Under the pieces are notes generated by a model, which ran no database searches, was not told the origin of the DNA, and worked only from the letters and a program-made list of their open reading frames with translations. A stretch of 64,000 bases of DNA, from the NCBI GenBank assembly GCA_016463225.1, contig JAEMRT010000006.1, positions 67,779 to 131,778 on the forward strand, given 5' to 3'. This DNA comes from Sphingopyxis sp. (GTDB lineage: Bacteria; Pseudomonadota; Alphaproteobacteria; Sphingomonadales; Sphingomonadaceae). Position numbers and translations under genes: made by a program. Of the stretch, positions 7,770-17,187 are shown in pieces. Each line of letters opens with the position of its first letter. Within the stretch, counting starts at the first letter, position 1.

Positions 7770-7876
7770 CGTCCAACTCCTTCGAAATCATTCCGGATCC
7801 TCGGGGGCGGCCAGCCCATTCCGGCCGCCCCTTCGTTCCACTGTGCCGGGAGACGTGAGCCCCGACGCAAACATCG

Positions 7877-7893
7877 TTGCAGAAGACGTGCCA
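7877..7893 (-). promoter_or_regulatory. Sigma-54 (RpoN) promoter of the RNA-repair operon
   Basis: On the minus strand the sequence TGGCACGTCTTCTGCAA matches the -24/-12 consensus (TGGCAC, then TTGC). The GG and GC dinucleotides are exactly ten bases apart, as sigma-54 requires. Only one base of the -12 box differs (CTGC for TTGC). Transcription should start near 7867, giving a leader of roughly 98 bases before the rsr ATG. It is the expected target of the adjacent RtcR. Confidence 0.88.
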
Positions 7894-7909
7894 AACGCGG
7901 AAGGTGGAA

Positions 7910-7958
7910 GTGATATTCATATAACTAACTGATATCACGTAATAAGATTATAAATCTT
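7910..7958. promoter_or_regulatory. Inverted repeats upstream of the sigma-54 promoter (candidate RtcR sites)
   Basis: Two inverted repeats lie in an AT-rich stretch between rsr and rtcR. GTGATAT (7910-7916) pairs with ATATCAC (7932-7938), and AAGATT (7944-7949) pairs with AATCTT (7953-7958). They are 17-65 bases upstream of the -24 box, where an enhancer-binding protein would dock. The same segment must also hold the rtcR promoter. Binding by RtcR is inferred from position only. Confidence 0.45.
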
Positions 7959-8035
7959 CTTGAGATGTGGAAACGAGGCGTTAGACCTATATGATTATCT
8001 TGTATCGTAATTTATCCTAGAATATAAGTGTGATC

Positions 8036-9631
8036 ATGAAGCCCACTACCGTCATCGGATTTCTCGGCTCGACTCTCGATGCCGCCAAATTCGGACCCTC
8101 GCGCTGGAACAAGTGGCGGCCGACGGTCAGCATCTGCATGCAGGAAGACTTGCGGGTCGATCGCTTCATCCTGCTGCACGGCCGCTATCACAGCCGTCTC
8201 GCTGAATATGTGGCCGATGATATCCGTGACATATCGCCCGAGACTGAGGTCGTCCCACAACTCCTCGACTTCGACGACGCCTGGGATTTCGAGGAAGTTT
8301 ATGGAAAGCTGCTCGACTTCGCGCGCGCCTTTCCCTTCGACCCCGACAATCAAGATTATCTGGTCCACATCACGACCGGCACCCATGTCGCGCAAATTTG
8401 CCTCTTTCTCCTGACTGAGGCGCGCTATCTGCCCGGGCGGCTGCTCCAGACCCAGCCGCAGCGTGGCGCACCGCAGCCGATCGGGACGTGGAGCGCCATC
8501 GACCTCGACCTGTCGCGTTACGACAGCATCGCGACGCGCTTTGCCGAGGCGAGCGCCGAGAGCACGAGCTTTCTGAAAAGCGGCATCGAGACGCGCAATG
8601 CCGCCTTCAACCGAATGATCGAGGAGATTGAGCAGGTCGCGGTACGCAGCCGCGCGCCGATCCTGCTGATGGGTCCGACCGGCGCCGGCAAGAGCCAGCT
8701 CTCGCGCAAGATTTACGAGCTCAAGAAGCTGCGCCACCAGATCGCGGGCCCTTTCGTCGAAGTTAATTGCGCGACGTTGAAGGGCGACAGCGCGATGTCG
8801 GCGCTGTTCGGCCACCGCAAGGGCGCTTTTACCGGCGCGGCACAGGATCGCCCCGGCCTGCTCAAGTCGGCCGACAAGGGGTTGCTATTCCTCGATGAAA
8901 TTGGCGAGCTTGGCCTCGACGAGCAGGCGATGATCCTGCGCGCGATCGAGGAAGGACGCTTCCTTCCCGTGGGCGCCGACAGCGAAGCGAAGAGCGAATT
9001 CCAGCTGATCGCCGGCACCAACCGCGACCTCGTCCGCGAGGTTGTCGCCGGTCGCTTCCGCGAAGATCTGTTCGCTCGCCTCAACCTGTGGACCTTCAGC
9101 CTGCCGGGGCTTGCGGCGCGCCGCGAGGATATCGCCCCTAATCTCGACTACGAGCTGGAGCGCTTCGCCGAACGCGAAGGGGCACGGGTCACCTTCAACA
9201 AGGAGGCGCGCGACAAATTTTTGAGCTTTGCCGAGAACTCGGCCGCGCTGTGGAAAGGCAATTTCCGCGACCTTGCCGCCAGCGTCACCCGCATGGCAAC
9301 GCTCAGCGCGACAGGGCGCATCGATTCCGATGCGGTCGCCCTCGAGACGGGCAGGCTGCGGTCGCTTTGGTCGACCGACGATGCTCAGGGCGATGCGCTC
9401 GACCATTTGCTATCGTCCGACCAGCTCAAACGGATCGATCCCTTCGATCGGGTTCAGCTCGGCTATGTTGTCGATATCTGTCGTCAGAGCGCTAGCCTTT
9501 CGGCGGCGGGGCGTTCGCTGTTTTCGGCGTCGCGCGAAGAGCGTCGATCAACCAACGATGCGGACCGGTTGCGGAAATATCTCGCGCGCTTCGATCTCGA
9601 CTGGAGCATTGTCACGGCAAGCAGCGATTAA
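8036..9631 (+). CDS. rtcR: RtcR, sigma-54-dependent activator of RNA repair
   Basis: RtcR is a bacterial enhancer-binding protein whose N-terminal CARF-type domain senses RNA fragments with cyclic-phosphate ends and whose AAA+ domain opens sigma-54 promoters. The 531-residue sequence has the sensor domain at about 1-180 (SRWNKWRPTV, DYLVHITTGTHVAQICLFLL). The AAA+ core has Walker A GPTGAGKS near 213, the sigma-54 contact loop GAFTGA near 260, and Walker B LLFLDEIGEL near 280. The C-terminal helix-turn-helix region has SLSAAGRSLF and DADRLRKYLARF. The ATG at 8036 aligns with the usual N-terminus (MKPTTVIGFLG); a GTG two codons earlier is possible. No strong ribosome-binding site is visible, so expression may be low. 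Confidence 0.95.
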   Translation: MKPTTVIGFLGSTLDAAKFGPSRWNKWRPTVSICMQEDLRVDRFILLHGRYHSRLAEYVADDIRDISPETEVVPQLLDFDDAWDFEEVYGKLLDFARAFPFDPDNQDYLVHITTGTHVAQICLFLLTEARYLPGRLLQTQPQRGAPQPIGTWSAIDLDLSRYDSIATRFAEASAESTSFLKSGIETRNAAFNRMIEEIEQVAVRSRAPILLMGPTGAGKSQLSRKIYELKKLRHQIAGPFVEVNCATLKGDSAMSALFGHRKGAFTGAAQDRPGLLKSADKGLLFLDEIGELGLDEQAMILRAIEEGRFLPVGADSEAKSEFQLIAGTNRDLVREVVAGRFREDLFARLNLWTFSLPGLAARREDIAPNLDYELERFAEREGARVTFNKEARDKFLSFAENSAALWKGNFRDLAASVTRMATLSATGRIDSDAVALETGRLRSLWSTDDAQGDALDHLLSSDQLKRIDPFDRVQLGYVVDICRQSASLSAAGRSLFSASREERRSTNDADRLRKYLARFDLDWSIVTASSD

Positions 9632-9693
9632 TTGGCGTGACGGCAGCGCGGCGATCCCTTGCCAAGAAATCACATAACCGCCAGTAATCGCCG

Positions 9694-10314
9694 ATGACCG
9701 AACAACTGCTTGCTCCGGAGAATGTCGTTTTCAGTTCAGCACTATTGCTGATGCTGCTGATCGGCGTGGTTCAGGCGATGGGTCTGTCCGCAGACGTCGA
9801 TACCGATCCCGGGGCCGACGCCGACGCCGGTTTCGCCGACGCGCTGCTTGCCTGGGCCGGCATAGGCCGCGTTCCTTTCCTGATGTGGCTAGTGCTCTTC
9901 CTTGCGTTCTTCGGTGCGCTTGGGTTGGGGCTTCAACAACTGGTGACTGGATTAACCGGCGGGCCGGGCACCAACCTGCTGATGGTTCCGCTCACCGCCG
10001 CCGCGGCGCTGCCGCCGACCAGCGCCGCGGCGCGGCTGGTCGGGCGGATTTTTCCGAGCCTTGAAACCACCGCCATCGAACGTGATGAATTGGTCGGACT
10101 CTATGCCGAGATCAGTATCGGGACGGCACGCTCGGGGCACCCTGCGAGGGCGCGGGTGACCGATCGGCACGGTCAGTCGCACCAGATAATGGTCGAGCCC
10201 GACAGCGCCGATCAGGTATTTCAAGCCGGCGAGAGCGTCCTGCTGGTAAAACTCGAGGGCGATATATTCAAAGGCTTCACGCGGGGTGATTTCTATTTAC
10301 CCCGGCTCGACTGA
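9694..10314 (+). CDS. yqiJ: YqiJ-like membrane protein with OB-fold domain
   Basis: This 206-residue inner-membrane protein has three hydrophobic segments (about residues 11-30, 55-85 and 95-115). A soluble C-terminal domain (ARVTDRHGQSHQIMVEP, AGESVLLVKLEGDIFKGF) is typical of the NfeD/YqiJ OB fold. It precedes a flotillin gene by 62 bases, the same pairing as yqiJ-yqiK in Escherichia coli, where such pairs are thought to organise membrane microdomains. It starts 62 bases after rtcR in the same direction, and co-transcription is possible but unproven. The acidic, Asp/Ala-rich loop at residues 35-50 is unusual but low in complexity. Confidence 0.85.
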   Translation: MTEQLLAPENVVFSSALLLMLLIGVVQAMGLSADVDTDPGADADAGFADALLAWAGIGRVPFLMWLVLFLAFFGALGLGLQQLVTGLTGGPGTNLLMVPLTAAAALPPTSAAARLVGRIFPSLETTAIERDELVGLYAEISIGTARSGHPARARVTDRHGQSHQIMVEPDSADQVFQAGESVLLVKLEGDIFKGFTRGDFYLPRLD

Positions 10315-10376
10315 GCCTAATATCCGTTCGGGGCCTTCCAATGTCGGAAGCGCGAATCGACAGCAACGGGTAGTCC

Positions 10377-12092
10377 ATGATTGAAATAGCCATTTACGCG
10401 GGCATCGGCCTCGCCACTCTCTTGATTCTGGGACTGATCGTCACGCGGCTTTATCATCGCGCGACCAAGGAAATTGCCTTTGTCCGCACGGGTTTTCGCG
10501 GCGAGCGCGTGATCATGAACGGCGGCGCGCTGGTGCTGCCCGTTCTGCATGAAACGATGCCGGTGAATATGAATACGGTTCGGCTCGCGGTCGAGCGCAA
10601 AAATGTCGATGCACTGATCACCTTCGACCGGCTGCGGATCGACGTGAAGGCCGAATTCTATGTCCGCGTCCGGCCTGATGCGGGATCGATCGCGATGGCG
10701 GCGCAGACATTGGGGCTGCGCACGATGAATCCCGAGGCGCTGAAGGATCTTGTCGAAGGCAAATTCGTCGACGCGCTGCGCTCGGTCGCAGCTGGCATGA
10801 CGATGAACCAGCTTCACGAACAGCGCTCCGACTTTGTGCAAAAGGTGCAGCAGGCGAGTTCGAACGACCTGTCGATGAACGGGCTCGAGCTGGAATCGGT
10901 GTCGCTGACCGGACTCGACCAGACTTCGATCGAGCATTTCAATGCCAACAACGCCTTCGACGCCGAGGGTCTCACCAAGCTGACCGAGCAGATCGAGATG
11001 CGCAAAAAGGCGCGCAACGACATCGAGCAGGACACCCGCGTTCAGATCGAGACTAAGAATCTTGAGGCCGACAAGCGCAGCTTCGAAATCAGCCGCGACA
11101 ATGAATTCGCGCGGCTCGAACAGGAGCGCGAGGTTGAAATGCGCCGCGCCGAGCAGGCGTCCGAAGTCGCACGCGAACAGGCGATGCGCGGCCGCGAGGC
11201 CGACGAAGCACGGATCACGGCGAAGCAGCAGGTCGATTCGACCCAGATCGAGGCCGACCGGGCGGTGAAGCAGGCCGAAATCGCGCAGGAACAGGCGATC
11301 GAACTAGCGCGTCAAGACCAGCAGATCTTGATCCAGAACAAGAGCCGCGAGGAAAGCCAGGCGCGCGGCGAGGCCGACGAAGCTCGTGCCAAGGCGGTCG
11401 CCGCCGAGGAACAGGTCATCACCGCACGCGACACTGAGGTCGCCGAACGATCGAAGCGTATCGAACTGATCGAGGCGTCAAAGCAGGCCGAGCGCGCCGC
11501 GATTTCGGTGAAGGTCGAGGCCGAAGCCGAAAAGGAAGCGGCATCGAACCGCGCCGCGGCGCTGCGCTTCGAAGCCGAGGGCGAAGCAGATGCCGAAAAG
11601 CTGCGCGCCGAGGCCGCACGCGTGCGGTTCGAAGTCGAAGCCGCGGGTCAGCGCGCAATCAACGAGGCCGCAAATATCTTGTCGTCGAACCAGATTTCGC
11701 TGCAGACCAAGATGGCGTTGCTGAAAGTCCTTCCCGAAGTCGTGCGCGAAGCCGCCAAGCCTATGGAGGCGATCGATTCGATCAAGATCATTCAGGTTGA
11801 CGGAATCAGCCAAAACGGCGGGGGTGGGTCGAACGGCACCGGCGGGAATGGCGGGGACGGCGGCAACCTCGCCAGCAATGCTGTGTCAGCGGCGCTCGCC
11901 TATCGGGCACAGGCCCCCGTGATCGACAGCCTGATGAAAGAGCTCGGGTTTGACGGCGGTTCTCTAGACGCTTTAGTGAAAGGGGCCGCCGACGCCGGCT
12001 ATGGTTCGCCAGCCGAACTGGAAACCTCCCCGCCCGTGCGCCGCAAGTCGCGCGCGGTGGCTCCAGCAACCGAGGAAAACGACGAGGGCTGA
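10377..12092 (+). CDS. yqiK: YqiK-type flotillin
   Basis: This 571-residue flotillin is a membrane-microdomain scaffold. It has one N-terminal transmembrane helix (about residues 4-23) and an SPFH/PHB domain (about 30-200, with RTGFRGERVIMNGG and VLPVLHETMPVNM). A very long Glu/Ala/Arg-rich coiled coil follows (about 200-440, with repeats such as EADEARAKAVAAEEQ). A glycine-rich linker (GGGGSNGTGGNGGDGG, about 478-493) leads to the C-terminal oligomerisation tail. Membrane topology and assembly follow from the family. It forms an operon with the preceding YqiJ-like gene. The glycine-rich insert is longer than I would expect for YqiK. Confidence 0.93.
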   Translation: MIEIAIYAGIGLATLLILGLIVTRLYHRATKEIAFVRTGFRGERVIMNGGALVLPVLHETMPVNMNTVRLAVERKNVDALITFDRLRIDVKAEFYVRVRPDAGSIAMAAQTLGLRTMNPEALKDLVEGKFVDALRSVAAGMTMNQLHEQRSDFVQKVQQASSNDLSMNGLELESVSLTGLDQTSIEHFNANNAFDAEGLTKLTEQIEMRKKARNDIEQDTRVQIETKNLEADKRSFEISRDNEFARLEQEREVEMRRAEQASEVAREQAMRGREADEARITAKQQVDSTQIEADRAVKQAEIAQEQAIELARQDQQILIQNKSREESQARGEADEARAKAVAAEEQVITARDTEVAERSKRIELIEASKQAERAAISVKVEAEAEKEAASNRAAALRFEAEGEADAEKLRAEAARVRFEVEAAGQRAINEAANILSSNQISLQTKMALLKVLPEVVREAAKPMEAIDSIKIIQVDGISQNGGGGSNGTGGNGGDGGNLASNAVSAALAYRAQAPVIDSLMKELGFDGGSLDALVKGAADAGYGSPAELETSPPVRRKSRAVAPATEENDEG

Positions 12093-12129
12093 CGTTCGGC
12101 GGTTCGACGCAGCCGAAGTGAAAGCTGAG

Positions 12130-12156
12130 CCATCGAGCGCATGCCGCGCTCGATGG
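12130..12156 (+). terminator. Hairpin downstream of the flotillin gene
   Basis: CCATCGAGCG (12130-12139) and CGCTCGATGG (12147-12156) form a perfect 10-bp stem with a seven-base loop, 38 bases after the flotillin stop. No U-tract follows, so termination may be weak or the hairpin may stabilise the 3' end. Confidence 0.55.
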
Positions 12157-12457
12157 GTACTGAATCAGTATATCGAGCGCACCGCAAGTTATAGACTAAA
12201 TACCGGTCTTTCTAAATTTGCAGGAGTGTAAAAATCGTTACAGCAGAGTGGAAGAGGATAGCTGACAGGCTGAAATTTTGACCATGGCAATTTGAATGAA
12301 AGGTCGTTGTCATGTGAGGGTGACGAACCTCAGCGCAGCATATGTTCATTGCCGCTTCGAGGCTGAGTGGCAGCTTATGCGTGATTTTGCTTAGAAGCGG
12401 GCCGTCTCGAACCGGCCATGTTCAACAGGACAGGGATTTTTTGACTTTTGCTCGCGG
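12157..12457. other. Non-coding interval before the CHASE2 cyclase gene
   Basis: These 301 bases lie between the flotillin hairpin and the next gene. They are AT-richer than their surroundings (for example TTATAGACTAAATA near 12189-12202) and probably hold the promoter of the cyclase gene. I see no credible short gene here. Confidence 0.4.
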
Positions 12458-14479
12458 ATGCAGAATGTTTTGCCCGTGGGGGTTTTCAGGACAACGGCGA
12501 GCCGGCTGGACTGGCTTTTGGGTTGGATGGGTCCCTCATCCAAAGTGGTGGCGCTTCTCGCCCTGGGGCTAGCGTTGGTTGTCGCGACGCTGAGCTGGAG
12601 ACTGCCCGGCATTGTCGACGCTGAGCGCGCTCTTTTCGGACTTCGCTATTCTTTATTCATCGAAAGGGCTCGGCAGGACGATCGCATCGTCCAGATCGCC
12701 TATACCGATGAGACCCTTCGCACCACCGGCAAGCGGAGCCCGCTGGACAGGCAGATCCTCGCCAAGACACTGGCCGCAATCGACGATGCAGGCGCAAAGG
12801 CGATCGGCATCGACATATTGATCGATACGCCGCAGGCTGAAGATGCCGAACTGCAAGCTGCCCTGCACAGGATGAAGACGCCTGTGGTTCTTGCCGGTGT
12901 CGAGGTGCCGGAAACTGATCTACTATCTGCAGAGCAGGCAGCATATGCCAGAAAGTTTGCAGCGTTGGCGGACAACAAGAATGTCCGCCTCGGCAACGCA
13001 AAGCTTCAGACGGATACGGACGGTGTATTGAGGCGCTGGCCTTTGATGAAGCAGGGCGAGATGCCTTTGATGTCGCTCGCGCTTGCGGATGCGGTTGGCA
13101 AGTTTCGATCCTATTCAGGCCCTCTCCGGTACCGCGCTTCCAGTTCAAGCGACCAACCGCTTTTTGCATCTTTTCCGATCGACCTGTTCACCGACGATGT
13201 CCTCATGAAAAATGATGAGACGCGTCAGCTGTTCTTCGAACAGCTGCGAGGCCGGTATGTGCTGATCGGAGCCAATCTCATCGACGTCGATCAATTCGAC
13301 ATGCCATTCGGCGATCCCGGTTCGGATCGTAGCTTTACCAGCGGCCTCGACGTTCAGTCGCATATGCTGGCCCAGGTGCTCGACGATTTGCGCTACGATC
13401 CGGTCCCGGCCTGGGTCCCGATCGCGTTTTCCGCCATGGTCATTCCTCTGGGGCTCGTGACAGGCCTGTTCTACAGGCGCACGACTATCTGGTCTTCGGC
13501 GGTAATCGCGGAACTCGCTATGTTGATAGCGGTGCCATTCGGCTTCCAGGCCGCCGTTCCCTATCCGACGTACGGGTTTCCCGCTTTCGGCCTGTTGCTC
13601 GCCTGGTTTTTTGTTTTTGGCCTGATGCTGGTGTTGAGGCGGAGCATTGTCTGGGAGCAGGGAAAAGTCGCGCAGCTCGCACTGACGCGTTACCTTCCGC
13701 CCGATATCGCACAGGAAATTCTGAACTCGCCGTCCAAGGATTATCTTTCCGGCGACAGGCGAATGATTTTTACGCTGTTCACCGATCTCGAGGGCTTCAC
13801 GTCGCTGTGCCAGCGGCTCGATCCTGCGATCGTTGCCGCACTGCTGAACGACTATCTCGAGCGGTTGTCGCGGGTCGTCATCGACGCCGGCGGGACGATC
13901 GACAAATATGTTGGAGATGCCCTGGTCGCCATTTGGGGTGCGCCCCTGTCCAAGGAGGATGATGGGATGCGCGCTTATCAGGCGGCGCTCAAACTCTATG
14001 CCGAAGGGGAGGCGTTCCGCGCCGACGACCGTTGGTCGGCCCATGATATCGGCCGGACGCGGGTGGGTCTGCACTATGGCGAAGCGATCGTAGGAAATTT
14101 TGGCGGCAAGGATCGCGTTCATTACACGGCACTCGGCGATACCATCAACGTGGCTGCCCGGCTCGAGGGAGCCAACAAGGAGCTTGCGACCAAGATACTC
14201 GTCAGTGGCGATGTCGTCAAGCGGGTCGACGGGGTTCAATGTCGGCCAATGGGATCGATCGTGTTGCGCGGCCGCGACGCGCCGATCATCGTGTTTGAAC
14301 CGGCCGAGCATATGACGGGAGAAGAGCTACAGTCCTTTTCGGATCTCTACCGGCGTTCGCTCGCTGGAGATCCGGCGGCGTGGGCCGAGATGCAGGCGCT
14401 GTCCGCCAGGAACAGCGACGACGCTGCGCTCGCCTTGTTCGTAAAGCGAATGGCGGCGGAGACACGTTTCTCGCTTTGA
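12458..14479 (+). CDS. CHASE2-domain adenylate/guanylate cyclase
   Basis: This 673-residue class III nucleotide cyclase has a membrane helix (about 30-47), then an extracytoplasmic CHASE2 sensor domain (about 50-310: ERALFGLRYSLF, VQIAYTDETLR, AIGIDILIDTP). Three transmembrane helices follow (about 312-390), then the catalytic domain (about 430-600). The catalytic domain has FTLFTDLEGFTSL with a metal-binding aspartate, DKYVGDALVAIWGAP with the second aspartate, and ALGDTINVAARLEG. It makes cAMP (or cGMP) in response to an unknown periplasmic signal. The start is uncertain: no clear ribosome-binding site precedes 12458, and a downstream ATG at residue 24 is also compatible. Confidence 0.92.
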   Translation: MQNVLPVGVFRTTASRLDWLLGWMGPSSKVVALLALGLALVVATLSWRLPGIVDAERALFGLRYSLFIERARQDDRIVQIAYTDETLRTTGKRSPLDRQILAKTLAAIDDAGAKAIGIDILIDTPQAEDAELQAALHRMKTPVVLAGVEVPETDLLSAEQAAYARKFAALADNKNVRLGNAKLQTDTDGVLRRWPLMKQGEMPLMSLALADAVGKFRSYSGPLRYRASSSSDQPLFASFPIDLFTDDVLMKNDETRQLFFEQLRGRYVLIGANLIDVDQFDMPFGDPGSDRSFTSGLDVQSHMLAQVLDDLRYDPVPAWVPIAFSAMVIPLGLVTGLFYRRTTIWSSAVIAELAMLIAVPFGFQAAVPYPTYGFPAFGLLLAWFFVFGLMLVLRRSIVWEQGKVAQLALTRYLPPDIAQEILNSPSKDYLSGDRRMIFTLFTDLEGFTSLCQRLDPAIVAALLNDYLERLSRVVIDAGGTIDKYVGDALVAIWGAPLSKEDDGMRAYQAALKLYAEGEAFRADDRWSAHDIGRTRVGLHYGEAIVGNFGGKDRVHYTALGDTINVAARLEGANKELATKILVSGDVVKRVDGVQCRPMGSIVLRGRDAPIIVFEPAEHMTGEELQSFSDLYRRSLAGDPAAWAEMQALSARNSDDAALALFVKRMAAETRFSL

Positions 14480-14622
14480 ACTTCGCGGTTGTCAGCCAGC
14501 ACCAAAAGAATTGCAGCGGATCAGAGCGGTTAGGCAGCCCGTCAACGACGGCTTCTCAGGAATTGCTCCCAAGAGCGGACGGTCGGCAACCGGCCATAGC
14601 CGCGCATTGAGCGTATTTGCCG

Positions 14623-15132
14623 CTATGCCGCGCCAGCGCGTCGCGGTAGCTTCCAGTCCGGCCTCACAAAATGGCAAGTATACCCGTCCGGAAGGCGTTC
14701 GAGATAATCTTGATGCTCGGGTTCGGCTTCCCAGAAATCGCTCGCCGGAGCGACTTCGGTTACGACCTTGCCGGGCCAGAGGCCCGAGGCTTCGACATCG
14801 GCAATCGTGTCCTCTGCCACCGCCTTCTGCTCGTCGCTCGTGTAGAAGATCGCCGAGCGATAGCTGTCACCGATGTCGTTGCCCTGGCGGTTCTTCGTCG
14901 TAGGATCGTGGATCTGGAAGAAAAACTCGAGCAGGGCGCGGAAGCTGGTGAACGTAGGATCGAAGATAATCTCGATCGCTTCGGCGTGGCCCGCGTGATT
15001 GCGATAGGTGGCATTGGCGACGTCGCCGCCTGAGTAGCCGACGCGGGTCGAGATTACGCCGGGCTGCCGGCGCACGAGATCCTGCACGCCCCAGAAGCAG
15101 CCGCCGGCGAGAATTGCGCGTTCGGTGCTCAT
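14623..15132 (-). CDS. msrA: Peptide methionine (S)-S-oxide reductase
   Basis: MsrA repairs S-diastereomers of oxidised methionine. The 169-residue protein has the catalytic motif GGCFWG at residues 10-15 with the nucleophilic cysteine, then [44 protein letters not shown] and PEHQDYLER, all diagnostic. No obvious recycling cysteine follows near the C-terminus except Cys153 (YTCHF). Its ATG overlaps the msrB stop by four bases (15129-15132), so both reductases come from one message. No signal peptide is visible, so the enzyme is cytoplasmic. Confidence 0.97.
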   Translation of the reverse strand: MSTERAILAGGCFWGVQDLVRRQPGVISTRVGYSGGDVANATYRNHAGHAEAIEIIFDPTFTSFRALLEFFFQIHDPTTKNRQGNDIGDSYRSAIFYTSDEQKAVAEDTIADVEASGLWPGKVVTEVAPASDFWEAEPEHQDYLERLPDGYTCHFVRPDWKLPRRAGAA

Positions 15133-15578
15133 GCCACATCCTCCACCTGGCCAAGATAGGCGCCGTAGCCCTCGGCTTCCATGTCGTCGCGATGGACGAA
15201 GCGGAGCGACGCCGAATTGATGCAGTAGCGCAGGCCGCCGCGATCCTGCGGCCCGTCGTCGAACACATGCCCGAGATGGCTGTCGCCATGCGCCGAGCGT
15301 ACCTCGGTCCGGACCATACCCAAGCTCCTGTCGCTCAGCTCGCTGACATTCGCGAGCTCGATCGGCTTGGTGAAGCTCGGCCAGCCGCAGCCAGACTCAT
15401 ATTTGTCGGAGGACGCGAACAAGGGCTCGCCGGAGACGATATCGACGTAGATGCCGGGTTCCTTGTTGCTCAGATATTTGCCCGTACCGGGGCGTTCCGT
15501 CCCGCTTTGCTGCGTCACCCGATATTCCTCGGGCGTGAGGGCGGCGAGCGCCTCCTCCGTTTTGCGGTATTCAGTCAT
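15129..15578 (-). CDS. msrB: Peptide methionine (R)-S-oxide reductase
   Basis: MsrB reduces the R-diastereomer of methionine sulfoxide, complementing MsrA. The 149-residue protein has the family motifs [53 protein letters not shown] and [13 protein letters not shown], with the catalytic cysteine. The two CxxC zinc pairs of many MsrBs are absent, which is the zinc-free form. The start at 15578 was chosen because GGAG lies eight bases upstream and the protein then begins at the usual MTEYRKTEE; an ATG 17 codons further upstream also exists. It is co-transcribed and overlapping with msrA. Confidence 0.95.
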   Translation of the reverse strand: MTEYRKTEEALAALTPEEYRVTQQSGTERPGTGKYLSNKEPGIYVDIVSGEPLFASSDKYESGCGWPSFTKPIELANVSELSDRSLGMVRTEVRSAHGDSHLGHVFDDGPQDRGGLRYCINSASLRFVHRDDMEAEGYGAYLGQVEDVA

Positions 15579-15666
15579 ATCGATCTCCATTTCGTCTTTC
15601 AATATGGTGTCGGCGCCAGCTTTATCCATCCTTGCCTGGGCGAATGTCCGGCGCGGTAGGCAAGGA

Positions 15667-15692
15667 AACGCGGCGCCTCGCGGCGCCGCGTT
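15667..15692 (-). terminator. Terminator of the epoxide hydrolase gene
   Basis: AACGCGGCGCC (15667-15677) and GGCGCCGCGTT (15682-15692) form a perfect 11-bp stem with a four-base loop. It starts 17 bases after the epoxide hydrolase stop, and on the minus strand it is followed by a T-rich stretch (TTTCCTT). This is consistent with intrinsic termination before msrB. Confidence 0.75.
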
Positions 15693-15708
15693 CAGGATGG
15701 GACTTGGT

Positions 15709-16944
15709 TCAGACCGACCGCAGCGAGCGGAAGCCCTCGCGGAGGTCGTGGACGAGCAGTTCGGGCTGTTCCCAGGCGGCGAAGTGGCCGCCCTTTTCGG
15801 GCTTGTTGTAGTAGATCAGGTTCGGAAAAGCCTGCTCGGCCCAAGTGCGCGGGATCTGGTAGAGCTCGTCGGGGAACGCGCTCACCGCCACCGGAACCTT
15901 GACGCCCTTGGGGCTGAAGAAACCGACCTTGTTTTCGGCATAGAGGCGGGCGGAGGACACGCCCGTATTGGTCAGCCAGAAGAGCGTCACATTGTCGAGG
16001 ACGTCGTCGGGCGTCAGGCCTTCCTCCACGCCATCGAACGAGCGGGCGATCAGTTCGAGGCTGCGTGCGTCATGATCGATCAGGAAGGTAGCAAGCCCGA
16101 TCGGCGAGTCCGCGAACGCGGCTCCGGATTGCGGGCGGGAGGCCATCCAGAACGCGTAGGTAACATTTTTATAGACGAACACGAGCTGGTCATAGACGCT
16201 CTTCTCTTCCTTCGAGAGGCCGGCGGGCGCCGGCGCGCCGCCAAACGCCGCTCCGTCGATTTCTGCCGGGATCGCGCCTGCCATGCTGGTGTGAATTCCC
16301 AGCAATTCGGCGGGAGCCTGGACGCCGAGCAGTTCGGTGATCACCGCGCCCCAGTCGCCGCCCTGAGCCACGAACTTGTCGTAACCGAGGCGCTGCATCA
16401 GTGTGGTCCAGGCGCTGGCGATCCGTTCGGGCCCCCAGCCGCCCGAGGTGGGTTTGCCGGAGAAGCCATAGCCGGGGATCGAGGGGATCACGACGTGGAA
16501 GGCGTCTTCGGCTTTGCCGCCGTGGGCCGTGGGGTTGACCAGCGGATCGATGATCTTGAGCTGCTCGAGGATTGAACCGGGCCAGCCATGGGTGACGATG
16601 ACCGGCAACGCATTCTCATGCTTCGAGCGCACATGGACGAAATGGATGTCCAGCCCGTCGATCTCGGTTAGGAACTGCGGATAGCTGTTCAGTTTAGTCT
16701 CGACTTTCCGCCAGTCGTAATTGTCCCGCCAGTGGGCGAGAACCTGCTCGATCGTCTTGAGCGGAACGCCTTGGCTGAAGTCGTCGACGGTTTCCTTTTC
16801 GGGCAGCCGGGCATTCGCCAGGCGCTGCCGAAGATCAACAAGATCGGCTTCGGCGATGTTGACGCGGAAGGGGCGAACGGCGACGCCATCGGTGCCCGGG
16901 TTGGCAAGAATTGCCGGCGAATTCTTCGAGATTTCTGAAATCAT
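15709..16944 (-). CDS. Epoxide hydrolase (alpha/beta-hydrolase, EHN domain)
   Basis: This 411-residue enzyme hydrolyses epoxides to diols. The N-terminal EHN lid-like domain (about 15-120: [39 protein letters not shown]) precedes an alpha/beta-hydrolase fold. The fold has the oxyanion motif HGWPGS near residue 140, nucleophile motif GGDWGA near 210, and the histidine in [11 protein letters not shown] near 390. The start at 16944 follows AAGGAGA; longer in-frame extensions lack such a site. The gene is divergent from a PAS histidine kinase over 243 bases, which makes it a candidate target of that system. The substrate is unknown. No signal peptide is visible. Confidence 0.92.
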   Translation of the reverse strand: MISEISKNSPAILANPGTDGVAVRPFRVNIAEADLVDLRQRLANARLPEKETVDDFSQGVPLKTIEQVLAHWRDNYDWRKVETKLNSYPQFLTEIDGLDIHFVHVRSKHENALPVIVTHGWPGSILEQLKIIDPLVNPTAHGGKAEDAFHVVIPSIPGYGFSGKPTSGGWGPERIASAWTTLMQRLGYDKFVAQGGDWGAVITELLGVQAPAELLGIHTSMAGAIPAEIDGAAFGGAPAPAGLSKEEKSVYDQLVFVYKNVTYAFWMASRPQSGAAFADSPIGLATFLIDHDARSLELIARSFDGVEEGLTPDDVLDNVTLFWLTNTGVSSARLYAENKVGFFSPKGVKVPVAVSAFPDELYQIPRTWAEQAFPNLIYYNKPEKGGHFAAWEQPELLVHDLREGFRSLRSV

Positions 16945-17187
16945 GACACTTCTCCTTTTTTGCGCCTTGGCGCCCATCAGCGACAGTTGCTGACGGGAAG
17001 AAGATCGGGCGAAGTGTCGCCGAAATATATGGTACCTAGGGGTGCCGGACACCTACGTATACCTTGGACCCTCGCGTTGCAGGCTCCGGATCTAGCTTTA
17101 TAGACCCGGGCGAAGGGATACCTATGGACCATCGACGCAGGCCGTCTGAAGGTCGACTATGCCGTTGGAAGCCACAGCGAGGACAGA

